Assembly (NCBI GenBank): GCA_025757745.1 | Contig: CP107217.1 | Location: 372,001 to 436,000 of the forward strand | DNA: 64,000 nt | Direction of reading: 5' to 3' | Source of the DNA: Coriobacteriaceae bacterium | GTDB lineage: Bacteria; Actinomycetota; Coriobacteriia; Coriobacteriales; Coriobacteriaceae | Shown: positions 7,798-15,459 of the stretch, in pieces | Numbering within the stretch: the stretch's first letter is position 1 | How the letters are laid out: every line of letters begins with the position of its first letter | Position numbers and translations under genes: made by a program | The notes under the pieces: model-generated | Databases searched by the model: none | What the model saw: only the letters and a program-made list of their open reading frames with translations | Told to the model about the DNA's origin: nothing

Positions 7798-8625
7798 ATG
7801 GCACGCGTTGAATCAGACGACCGCCGCTCGGCTACCGGCGACCGCCGTCCAGTCGCCGCCACCGGCAAGCCCAACGCCGCCGCGCCCACCGACACCGACC
7901 TTCGCCGCAAGCTCACCACCACCATGGTGCTGGTGCTGTTTGCGCTGGTGGCGATAGCCATGGCAACGTTCGCCTGGTTCTCCATCGCCGATAGTGCCAA
8001 GACCCGCATGCTCATGATCGACGCCAACGCCGATGGCTCGCTGCGCTTTGACCTGGACGAGCACGCTACGTTCGACGAATACGTGCACAGCCTGGGCTTT
8101 GACCAGATCTCGGCGCGCATCGCCAGCGAAAAGGGCGTGGACATCGATGTGTCCAAGCTCAAGCCCGTCACCACGAGCGACTACCAGACCTTCACCTTCG
8201 AGGACGGTTACACCGCCGATCCCGCTACCGGCGCCTACCTGGAGTTCACGCTGCACTTTATGAGCAGTACGGACCTGCGCGTTCGCCTGACCGGGCAGGA
8301 TGGCGACGGCGGCGTGTCCGGGACGCGGTTTAGCTCCGACACGCAGGGCATGGCCAGCGCCATGCGCATGAGCTTTACCGCCGACGGCCACACCTGGGTC
8401 TACAACCCCAACGGGGGCGGGGGCTCATCCGGCGCGGCCACTGTCTTTGGACTCGACTCGGGCGCTGCCACCGCGGCCAGCGATATGTTCGACCTGATAA
8501 AAGATACGGATAAGCCGGTAACCGTTCGCATATGGCTCGAGGGAACGGACCCAAATTGCACTAATATGCTAAAGGGAGCTAACTATTCAGTATCGATTCG
8601 CTTTGAAGGCATCGAGGAACAGTAG
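7798..8625 (+). CDS. SipW-dependent exported surface protein 4, 275 aa
   Basis: ATG 7798 starts 2 bp after the previous stop, so translation is likely coupled. A polar, Arg/Ala/Thr-rich lead of about 40 residues precedes the hydrophobic segment ending MATFAWFSIAD, a variant of the SipW cleavage signature with Phe for Tyr. The mature region contains a Gly-rich linker (Asn-Gly-Gly-Gly-Gly at about 203-207) and ends with the shared WLEGTDPNCTN motif. It is the last of the four substrates, about 60 bp before the first peptidase gene. Confidence 0.78.
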   Translation: MARVESDDRRSATGDRRPVAATGKPNAAAPTDTDLRRKLTTTMVLVLFALVAIAMATFAWFSIADSAKTRMLMIDANADGSLRFDLDEHATFDEYVHSLGFDQISARIASEKGVDIDVSKLKPVTTSDYQTFTFEDGYTADPATGAYLEFTLHFMSSTDLRVRLTGQDGDGGVSGTRFSSDTQGMASAMRMSFTADGHTWVYNPNGGGGSSGAATVFGLDSGAATAASDMFDLIKDTDKPVTVRIWLEGTDPNCTNMLKGANYSVSIRFEGIEEQ

Positions 8626-8685
8626 ATATGCACGGCGGCCACCGGGCCGCGCACGACCTAGACAGACACGGTAGTAAGGGACATC

Positions 8686-9432
8686 ATGCAATCTGTTAAA
8701 AAAGTCGCATCCATCGCGCTTAGCGTCGTCATGTGGATCATCATCCTGGTGGCGGCCCTGTATGCGTTTACCACGCTCGCCACGCGCGAGGACGGCAGCG
8801 TCTCTGACATCGCCGGCTTCACCCCGCTCGCCGTGCAGTCCGACTCCATGGCGCCCACGTTTAACAAGGGCGACCTTATCTTCATCAAAAAGTGCGACAC
8901 CTCCAAGCTCGAGGTGGGCGACATCGTGACATTCCATACCATCATCGACAACGAGTACGCGCTCAACACGCACCGCATCGCCGCGATCGACGAGGTCAAC
9001 GGCATGCGCAGCTTTACCACCAAGGGCGACAACAACGACGTGGCCGATACGCACATCATCAGTGACGGCGACATCGTGGGCAAGTACCTGTTCGCGTTGC
9101 CGCAGATGGGCAAGGTCATGGACTTCCTGTCCAGCTCCATGGGCTTCCTCATTGTGATTGTGCTGCCCATGCTGCTGTTCTTTATCTACCAGGTGTATCA
9201 CCTCATCGTGGTGGGCATGAACCTCAAGCGCGCTATGGCCGAGGAGGACCGCCTTGCCGCCGCGGCTGCCATCGTGGACGCCGAGGGCAAGGGCGACACT
9301 GCCGTCACGGCCGATAACGCCGCCGAGCAGCTCGCCCAGGCCGAGGCCAAGCTCGAGGAAGCCCGTCGTCTGAAGGCCGAGGCCGAGGCGGCGATGAACG
9401 CGACCAAGCAGGAGGATACCGACGGTGAGTGA
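8686..9432 (+). CDS. sipW: SipW-type signal peptidase I with C-terminal helix, 248 aa
   Basis: The catalytic Ser is Ser54 in QSDSM, and the second catalytic residue is His96 in NTHRI rather than the Lys of ordinary bacterial SPase I; this Ser/His arrangement defines the ER/SipW type. A TM helix spans about 7-29 and a second about 150-175 (GFLIVIVLPMLLFF). The last 60 residues are an Ala/Glu/Lys-rich cytoplasmic helix that looks like coiled coil, unusual for a signal peptidase and a possible docking arm for the coiled-coil protein two genes on. It should cleave the four upstream proteins. Its stop overlaps the GTG start of the ATPase gene. Confidence 0.88.
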   Translation: MQSVKKVASIALSVVMWIIILVAALYAFTTLATREDGSVSDIAGFTPLAVQSDSMAPTFNKGDLIFIKKCDTSKLEVGDIVTFHTIIDNEYALNTHRIAAIDEVNGMRSFTTKGDNNDVADTHIISDGDIVGKYLFALPQMGKVMDFLSSSMGFLIVIVLPMLLFFIYQVYHLIVVGMNLKRAMAEEDRLAAAAAIVDAEGKGDTAVTADNAAEQLAQAEAKLEEARRLKAEAEAAMNATKQEDTDGE

Positions 9433-11122
9433 GTTTCTGGGATTTGCCTGGGAGCTGCTGGCAAAGGTCGTCTACAACGTCGTTGCCGTCGTGAGCTCCA
9501 TCCTTAACCTGTTGGTGTTTGGCTGGGTCGAGTACTTCAACATCTTTATGACCTACTTCACTACGTTTGACCTGGTGGGCAAGATCGGCGCGGTCATTCT
9601 GTTTGCCATGCTCATCGCGGTCCCCGTGCTGATCGTGGCCATCCTGGTCCACCGCTACCGCATCAACCGCCGCCTGCATCGCGACGACACGTCCAACAAG
9701 GCGCTCTATCGCGAGATCGGCCGCCTGAACAAGCAGGTGCTCGACCTCATGGACGAGAAGAACAAGCTGCTGGCGCTCAAGGTCAATGCCATGGGCGGCA
9801 CCAAGCAGATTCCGTACGTGGGCGCCTCGGCCCTGGCCGACGACCATCTGCCCACGGTGGGCAACGTGGTGGGCGCCGCTGCGGGCGCCGGTGCGCCTGC
9901 GGGCGAGGGCGCCACGGCCGCCGTGGTGTCGGGCAACGCGTCGCTCGCGCTCGATGGCGATGGCGTCAAGGATGCCGCGGCCGCCATGGCCAAGGCCACC
10001 GTCGAGGCCAAGACCCTTGCCGAGGAAAAGGAAATCGCCCAGGCCAACCGCTTCCCCAAGCTGTCCCTTGTGGACCTTAAGTACCGCGACTGGGAATCGC
10101 CGGCCTACGACGATGCCATCTCGCTGGAGGACTTTGTCGACAGCTTCCGCGCGTTCGCCTGCAGCCAGATGAAGCTCTACTACACGCCCGAGGTCATCCG
10201 CCGCTTTGTGGCCGGCATGGCCGCCTCCAAGCTGCTGATTCTGGAGGGCATTTCGGGTACCGGTAAGACGTCGCTGCCCTACAGCTTTAGCCGCTATCTG
10301 GACAACCCCGCAACCATCGTGTCGGTGCAGCCGAGTTTTCGCGATCGCACCGAGGTGCTGGGCTACTTCAACGAGTTTTCCAAGCGCTTTAACGAGACCG
10401 AGTTTCTCCGCGCCGTGTACGAGGCCGGCCTTCGCCAGGACCCGTCCATGATCGTGCTCGACGAGATGAACCTCGCCCGCGTGGAGTACTACTTTGCCGA
10501 GATCCTGTCGGTGCTCGAGATGCCCAGCCACGACGAATGGGTGCTCGATCTGGTCCCCACCCAGTGGGCGGCCGACCCCAAGGGTCTGCACGACGGCAAG
10601 CTCACCATTCCCGACAGCCTGTGGTTTATCGGCACGGCCAACAACGACGACTCCACCTTTACCATCACGGACAAGGTGTACGACCGCGCGATTCCCATCG
10701 AGCTCAACGAGCGCGCCGACGCGTTTGAGTGCGAGCCGCACGAGCGCGTGCATGTGACGGCCGACCACCTGCAGTATCTGTTCCAGAAGGCCAAGGTCGA
10801 GTACGTGATCGATGACGAGCTGCTCCAGAAGATGCACAAGCTGGACCAGTACCTGCAGACCCGCTTTAAGCTGGCCTTTGGTAACCGTATCATCAAGCAG
10901 ATGTACGACTTTATTCCCGTGTACGTGGCGTGCGGCGGCACCGAGCTGGGCGGCATGGACTACATCATCGCCCGCAAGGTGCTCAAGAAGTTTGAGTCCA
11001 TGAACGTGAGCTTTGTGCGCGACGAGATGAAGGGCCTGATCGAGTACATCGAGAAGACCTTTGGCGAGGGCGGCCTGCCCGATTCCGTCATGTACCTGCA
11101 GCGGATCCAGAACTTCTACTAA
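9425..11122 (+). CDS. Membrane-anchored McrB-like AAA+ ATPase, 565 aa
   Basis: GTG 9425 overlaps the sipW stop by 8 bp. Residues about 5-75 contain two or three membrane helices, followed by a charged helix (80-120) and an Ala/Gly-rich linker (150-200). The AAA+ module is of the McrB/AAA_5 type: Walker A GISGTGKT (275-282), Walker B Ile-Val-Leu-Asp-Glu-Met-Asn (Asp346/Glu347), sensor 1 Gly-Thr-Ala-Asn-Asn (403-407) and a Val-Tyr-Asp-Arg-Ala arginine-finger segment near 418-422. McrB proteins drive DNA cleavage with McrC, but this one is tethered to the membrane, has no DNA-recognition domain, and sits in a secretion operon. The inferred role is a motor or assembly factor for the exported proteins. 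Confidence 0.82.
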   Translation: MSEFLGFAWELLAKVVYNVVAVVSSILNLLVFGWVEYFNIFMTYFTTFDLVGKIGAVILFAMLIAVPVLIVAILVHRYRINRRLHRDDTSNKALYREIGRLNKQVLDLMDEKNKLLALKVNAMGGTKQIPYVGASALADDHLPTVGNVVGAAAGAGAPAGEGATAAVVSGNASLALDGDGVKDAAAAMAKATVEAKTLAEEKEIAQANRFPKLSLVDLKYRDWESPAYDDAISLEDFVDSFRAFACSQMKLYYTPEVIRRFVAGMAASKLLILEGISGTGKTSLPYSFSRYLDNPATIVSVQPSFRDRTEVLGYFNEFSKRFNETEFLRAVYEAGLRQDPSMIVLDEMNLARVEYYFAEILSVLEMPSHDEWVLDLVPTQWAADPKGLHDGKLTIPDSLWFIGTANNDDSTFTITDKVYDRAIPIELNERADAFECEPHERVHVTADHLQYLFQKAKVEYVIDDELLQKMHKLDQYLQTRFKLAFGNRIIKQMYDFIPVYVACGGTELGGMDYIIARKVLKKFESMNVSFVRDEMKGLIEYIEKTFGEGGLPDSVMYLQRIQNFY

Positions 11123-11221
11123 TGCCGTAAGCGCGGGGCGTGGGACAAGACAATCAGTAGCGTTTGCCCTGTGTGGTGTCGCCACGCCCCTTCCCGATCG
11201 ATCCAACCTATGGAGCAACCC

Positions 11222-13468
11222 ATGTCCGAGACCATTCAGGACCTCTATACCAGCTTCTCCGAGCAGATGGAGCCCATCCAGGAGGACAGCCGCTACTTCC
11301 GCTATCTGTTTGAGATGGCGCAGGCCTCGGGCACCACGATCGAGCAGCAGCGCGAGGAGCTCGTCAAGGTGGTGGACGAGGAGTGGATCAGCATGATCGA
11401 GGACTCGCTCGATGCCATCAACACTATCATCGAAAATCCGCGCCGCTTCATCACCACCGAGGAAGAGGTGGTGCCGGTCTCGCTCGCCAAAAAGATCAGC
11501 GCCGATAGCGTTCGCCATCTGTGCCAGAACACGCAGTTCCTGGCGCCGAGCGACGATGGTGGCGTCCACCCCACGCGCATCCTCAACGTCAACACCGTCG
11601 AGACGTACGACTTGTACGAGAACCGGTTTATCTACCACCTGATTCAGCGCCTGCTGACGTTTGTGGACAAGCGCACCGACGTGATCTTTTGGTCGACGGG
11701 CAACGAGATCCGCAACCGCTTTAAGATGCACAGCAAGATCGACGATGCGTACGAAGAGATCGAGTACAGCGTCGAGATGACGGTCAAGAACCGCCAGAGC
11801 TTTGCCGAGAACGACGCCGACAACATGGACGTCTTTATGCGCATCGACCGCGTGCGCCGCCTGGTCATGGCACTGCGCGGTGCGTCGTTCTGCCAGATCA
11901 TGAACGGGTGCAGCGCGGTCCGCAGCCCCATTCAGCGCACCAACCTCATCATGAAGGATCCCAACTACCGCAAGTGCTACCAGCTGTGGCAGTTTATGGA
12001 GCGCTACGACAAGGTGGGCTACAACATCGACGTGCAGCAACAGGCGCTGGCGTTCGATGACGAGTACATGGTGCAGATGTACACCAACCTCATCAACAAC
12101 TACACCGTCTTTAAGAGCCTGACCGACGACGAGCGCAACCTGCAGGAGCTCGAGAGCGTGCAACACGCGCCGGTGGCGCCCAAGTTTATTAAGGAGATTA
12201 AGGAGGTGCAGGTCGATAGCCCCGACCTGCCCGATGTCGAGGTCCGTCGCGTGTTTGTGGAGGAGGTCACGCAGGCCCAGCTGGATGCCGAGCAGGCGCT
12301 GGCCGAGGCCCGCGAGCAGATCGAGGAGCTGCAGGGACAGGTCAAGTCTTGGAAGGTGCAGGCACACGCGCTGACCGACGAGCGCGACGACCTGGCCGAC
12401 GAGCTGGACGAGGCAAAGACACGTGAGCTGGCGTTGACGCAGCGCGCACAGATTGCCGAGGCCGATGTCGAGGAACTGCGCGCCTCCCTGGAGGATGTCG
12501 AGGCGGGCAAGAAGGCTGCCGAGGCTGACGCTGTCGAGGCGCGTGAGACCGCGGCGGCACAGCTTGAGCAGATGCGCGCCGAGGCTGATGCCGAGGTCGC
12601 GGCCGCTCGCGCCGATGCCGATGCCAAGATTGCAGCCGCCGAGCAGGCCGCTGCCGCTCAGGTCGCGCAGGTCAAGAGCGACGCTACTGCGGCCCTGGCT
12701 ACCAAGACGGCGGCCGATGCCGCCGAGCTGCAGGCCGCCATGGACGCCGCCGCGGCCGAGCTTGCCGGCGTGCGCGAGGCTTCTGCCAAGGAGGTGGCCG
12801 AGCTGCATGCCAAGCTGGACGCCGCCCAGCTGCAGATCGAGGAAGTGCAGCTGACGGCCGAGCACGATGCCCGTGCCGCGGCCGAGGCGGCCGACGCCGC
12901 TGCTGCTGTGGCGGAGCAGAAGCTCGCCGACACCGTCGCCGCGGCCGAGGAGAAGGTTTCCGCTGATCAGCAGGCAGCCGATGCTGCGATCGATGCCGCC
13001 CGTGCGGCCGCCGACTCTGCTGTGGAGCAGGCTACGGTGGACGCCAGCGAGAAGGTCGCCGCTGCCGCTGCCGAGCGCGATGCCGCCGCGCGTGCCGTCG
13101 AGGAGGCCCGTGCCGACGCCGATGCGCGTATCGCTGCGGCCGAGTTCGAGGCGGGGGAGCGCATTGAGCAGGAACTCGCCGCCGCCAAGGCCGCACACGA
13201 GCTCGAGCTCGAGGCCGCCCTCGCGGAGATGCAGCAGCGCTTGGACTCGTTGGCGCATGAGCTGGAGCAGGCCGAGCGCGATCGCGCCCGTGCCGAGCGC
13301 CGTGCCGAGGGCAACAGCCTGTCACGCTATCTGCTGGCTCGTCTGCGCGGCGAGGCTGGCGAGGGCGTGGCCGCAGCGCCTGACGAGGATGGCGCTTCTG
13401 CGGCGGATGCCACCGAGGCCGAGGTCGCTGCCGACCCCGAGACTTCCGCAAAGGACGACGACAAGTGA
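11222..13468 (+). CDS. DUF2357/McrC-N-like protein with long coiled coil, 748 aa
   Basis: The N-terminal 330 residues are globular and contain VETYDLYENRFIYHLIQRLL (about 126-145), the Glu-Asn-Arg-Phe segment typical of DUF2357, the domain found N-terminal to the nuclease in McrC-like partners of McrB-type ATPases. No PD-(D/E)XK nuclease follows. Residues about 350-700 are instead an almost unbroken Ala/Glu/Asp/Lys coiled coil, then a short acidic tail. ATG 11222 is chosen because GGAG sits 6 nt upstream; an in-frame ATG at 11210 is the alternative. The gene follows the McrB-like ATPase by 99 bp and its stop overlaps the second peptidase start, so the two probably form a repurposed McrBC-type pair acting as a scaffold rather than a restriction enzyme. 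Confidence 0.65.
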   Translation: MSETIQDLYTSFSEQMEPIQEDSRYFRYLFEMAQASGTTIEQQREELVKVVDEEWISMIEDSLDAINTIIENPRRFITTEEEVVPVSLAKKISADSVRHLCQNTQFLAPSDDGGVHPTRILNVNTVETYDLYENRFIYHLIQRLLTFVDKRTDVIFWSTGNEIRNRFKMHSKIDDAYEEIEYSVEMTVKNRQSFAENDADNMDVFMRIDRVRRLVMALRGASFCQIMNGCSAVRSPIQRTNLIMKDPNYRKCYQLWQFMERYDKVGYNIDVQQQALAFDDEYMVQMYTNLINNYTVFKSLTDDERNLQELESVQHAPVAPKFIKEIKEVQVDSPDLPDVEVRRVFVEEVTQAQLDAEQALAEAREQIEELQGQVKSWKVQAHALTDERDDLADELDEAKTRELALTQRAQIAEADVEELRASLEDVEAGKKAAEADAVEARETAAAQLEQMRAEADAEVAAARADADAKIAAAEQAAAAQVAQVKSDATAALATKTAADAAELQAAMDAAAAELAGVREASAKEVAELHAKLDAAQLQIEEVQLTAEHDARAAAEAADAAAAVAEQKLADTVAAAEEKVSADQQAADAAIDAARAAADSAVEQATVDASEKVAAAAAERDAAARAVEEARADADARIAAAEFEAGERIEQELAAAKAAHELELEAALAEMQQRLDSLAHELEQAERDRARAERRAEGNSLSRYLLARLRGEAGEGVAAAPDEDGASAADATEAEVAADPETSAKDDDK

Positions 13469-14172
13469 TGAAGCACGTGCTTCGCGTGATCAACGTGTTG
13501 GCGACCGTGGTGATCCTGGTCGCCTTTGTGGTGCTGCTGCGCACGGTGTTCACGCCCGCCGGCGAGATTCCCACCATCATGGGCCACGGCTTTATGCGCA
13601 CACTGACCGGCTCGATGGAGCCGGCGATTCCCGTGCATTCGTTTATCGTCGTCGATACCGACAACAGCCAGGTCTACGAGGTGGGCGATATCATCACCTT
13701 CCATTCGTCCGATGACGTGCTGGAGGGTTCGCTCAACACGCATCGCATCGTTGCCGTAGAGGATACGGCCGACGGCTCGCCGGTCTACCACACCAAGGGC
13801 GACGCCAATCCGGTCGAGGACGCCGCGCCCGTGCCCGCCGCTGACGTGGTGGGCCGCGTGGTCTTTGTCTCGGCGGGGCTGGGCGTGGTAGTCTCGTTGC
13901 TCACCAACCCGCTGCTGTTCTTCCCGCTTATCGTGGTGCCGCTGATCGTGCTGCTGGTGCTCGAGATTCGCCATATGGTCAAAACCACACAAGAGGTGGC
14001 ACGCGCCGAGGACGAGGCCGCCCTGCGTGCTGCCGTGGAAGAGATTCGTGAAAAGCGCCGTCGCGAGCAGGAGGAGCAGGGCGACGCCAAGGACCAGAAC
14101 GACGCCGACCATACCGATGAAAATGCGAAAGCCGACCCCGGCGCCCTAGACGATTCCAACCGCTCGGCATAG
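13468..14172 (+). CDS. Second SipW-type signal peptidase, 234 aa
   Basis: ATG 13468 overlaps the preceding TGA by one base (TGATG). Catalytic Ser49 lies in LTGSM and the His in NTHRI (His92), again the SipW/ER arrangement. TM helices cover about 8-27 and 140-172; the C-terminal 60 residues are a charged Glu/Arg/Asp-rich tail. It differs from the first peptidase in sequence around the Ser (Thr-Gly-Ser versus Ser-Asp-Ser), so substrates may be split between the two, or one may process something else. It closes the operon; the next gene begins 125 bp later. Confidence 0.85.
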   Translation: MKHVLRVINVLATVVILVAFVVLLRTVFTPAGEIPTIMGHGFMRTLTGSMEPAIPVHSFIVVDTDNSQVYEVGDIITFHSSDDVLEGSLNTHRIVAVEDTADGSPVYHTKGDANPVEDAAPVPAADVVGRVVFVSAGLGVVVSLLTNPLLFFPLIVVPLIVLLVLEIRHMVKTTQEVARAEDEAALRAAVEEIREKRRREQEEQGDAKDQNDADHTDENAKADPGALDDSNRSA

Positions 14173-14297
14173 CGTGTCTGCGCCTTTCGTCCCTGCAATT
14201 TGGACGCCCATAGATGTTCCGAATCATCTGCTTTTTCATGCCGATATTCGTGCTACAGTTTGAGCGCTTTGTTGCCAATTGATTTCGGGGGAGTGGA

Positions 14298-15320
14298 ATG
14301 GAGCAGGAGCGCACAGCTCAGCGTGCACGCGAAAAGGCTTCGGTACCGATGACGGCGGCGTCCGACTTTGTCGTGCCCGAGGGAACTGACGAGCTTAGCC
14401 GCAGCACCCGCCGTGCATGGCGCGAGCGCCTCAACGATGCGTCGTCGCGCAAGATGATTACGGGCGTTCTGGCCACGCTGGCGGGCGGTTCGTTTTGGGG
14501 TTTTTCGGGCACCAGCGCGAGCTTCCTGTTCGATACTTATCACGTTGATACCCTGTGGCTTATGAGTGTGCGCCAGATTCTCGCCGGCCTGCTCTTTATG
14601 GCCGTGGTGGTCACGCGCGATCGCGAGCGTCTGGTCAGGCTCTGGACCACGCCCGCCGACCGTAGGCAACTGCTGCTTTTTACCGCTTTTGGCCTGCTGT
14701 TCAACCAGTTTTGCTATCTTTCGGCCGTGCGTCTGACCAATGCCGGAACCGCGACGGTGCTCCAGTGCCTGCAGCTGGTCATCATCATGGGTTACGCCTG
14801 CGTGGTCGATCGCCGCATGCCGCGCGCACGCGAGACGATCGGCATTGGTCTGGCCCTCGGTGGCACCTTTTTAATCGCTACCGGCGGTGACCCCACCAGC
14901 CTGAGCATTTCGCCGCTCGGCCTGGTTGCGGGCCTTATGTGTGCGGTCAGCGCCACCTGCATGGCGGTGATTCCCGCCAAGATTCTGCCCGAATACGGCA
15001 GCCCCATCGTTACAGGCTCTGCCATGCTCGCAGCGGGCGTGGTCTCGTGCGTCTTCGTGCAGCCGTGGGCTCATATGCCGGCGCTCGATGCTGCCGGTAT
15101 CGAGGCGCTCGCGGTGTTTGTGGTCATTGGCTCGTTTTTTGCCTACATGCTGTATATGCAGGGCGTTAAGGACATCGGCTCGGTGCGTGCGAGCCTCATC
15201 GGAACTGTGGAGCCGGTTTCGGCGACCATCACCAGCGCTGTTATGCTGGGCACGGTGTTTTTGCCGACCGACCTTATCGGCTTTGCCATGATCATCGTGA
15301 TGATGTTCCTGACGGTATAG
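14298..15320 (+). CDS. EamA/DMT-superfamily transporter, 340 aa
   Basis: A polar lead of about 50 residues is followed by ten hydrophobic segments in two five-helix halves, the drug/metabolite transporter (EamA) plan. The first half contains GGSFWGFSGTSA and the second ends with a Pro-Val-Ser-Ala-Thr-Ile segment typical of the family's last helix pair. Substrate (metabolite efflux, amino acid or other) cannot be told from sequence. ATG 14298 is preceded by GGGGGAG. The gene is monocistronic, same strand as its neighbours. Confidence 0.82.
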   Translation: MEQERTAQRAREKASVPMTAASDFVVPEGTDELSRSTRRAWRERLNDASSRKMITGVLATLAGGSFWGFSGTSASFLFDTYHVDTLWLMSVRQILAGLLFMAVVVTRDRERLVRLWTTPADRRQLLLFTAFGLLFNQFCYLSAVRLTNAGTATVLQCLQLVIIMGYACVVDRRMPRARETIGIGLALGGTFLIATGGDPTSLSISPLGLVAGLMCAVSATCMAVIPAKILPEYGSPIVTGSAMLAAGVVSCVFVQPWAHMPALDAAGIEALAVFVVIGSFFAYMLYMQGVKDIGSVRASLIGTVEPVSATITSAVMLGTVFLPTDLIGFAMIIVMMFLTV

Positions 15321-15459
15321 CTCACGCCGCTGCCTAGACGGACGCGGTGTTGCACCACAATTCCGCGAATTGGTGCCTGCATCTGGAGTTTAACTGACGA
15401 TGCCAAATATGTCATAAACTAATAGCGTTATTGACTTTTAGTATTGCGAGGACTCCTCT

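Noticed and set aside
9305..13258. Minus-strand open frame of 1317 codons opposite the ATPase and coiled-coil genes
   Set aside because: Shadow of GC-rich, Ala/Glu-rich codons on the other strand; low-complexity Leu/His/Gly product and no start signal.
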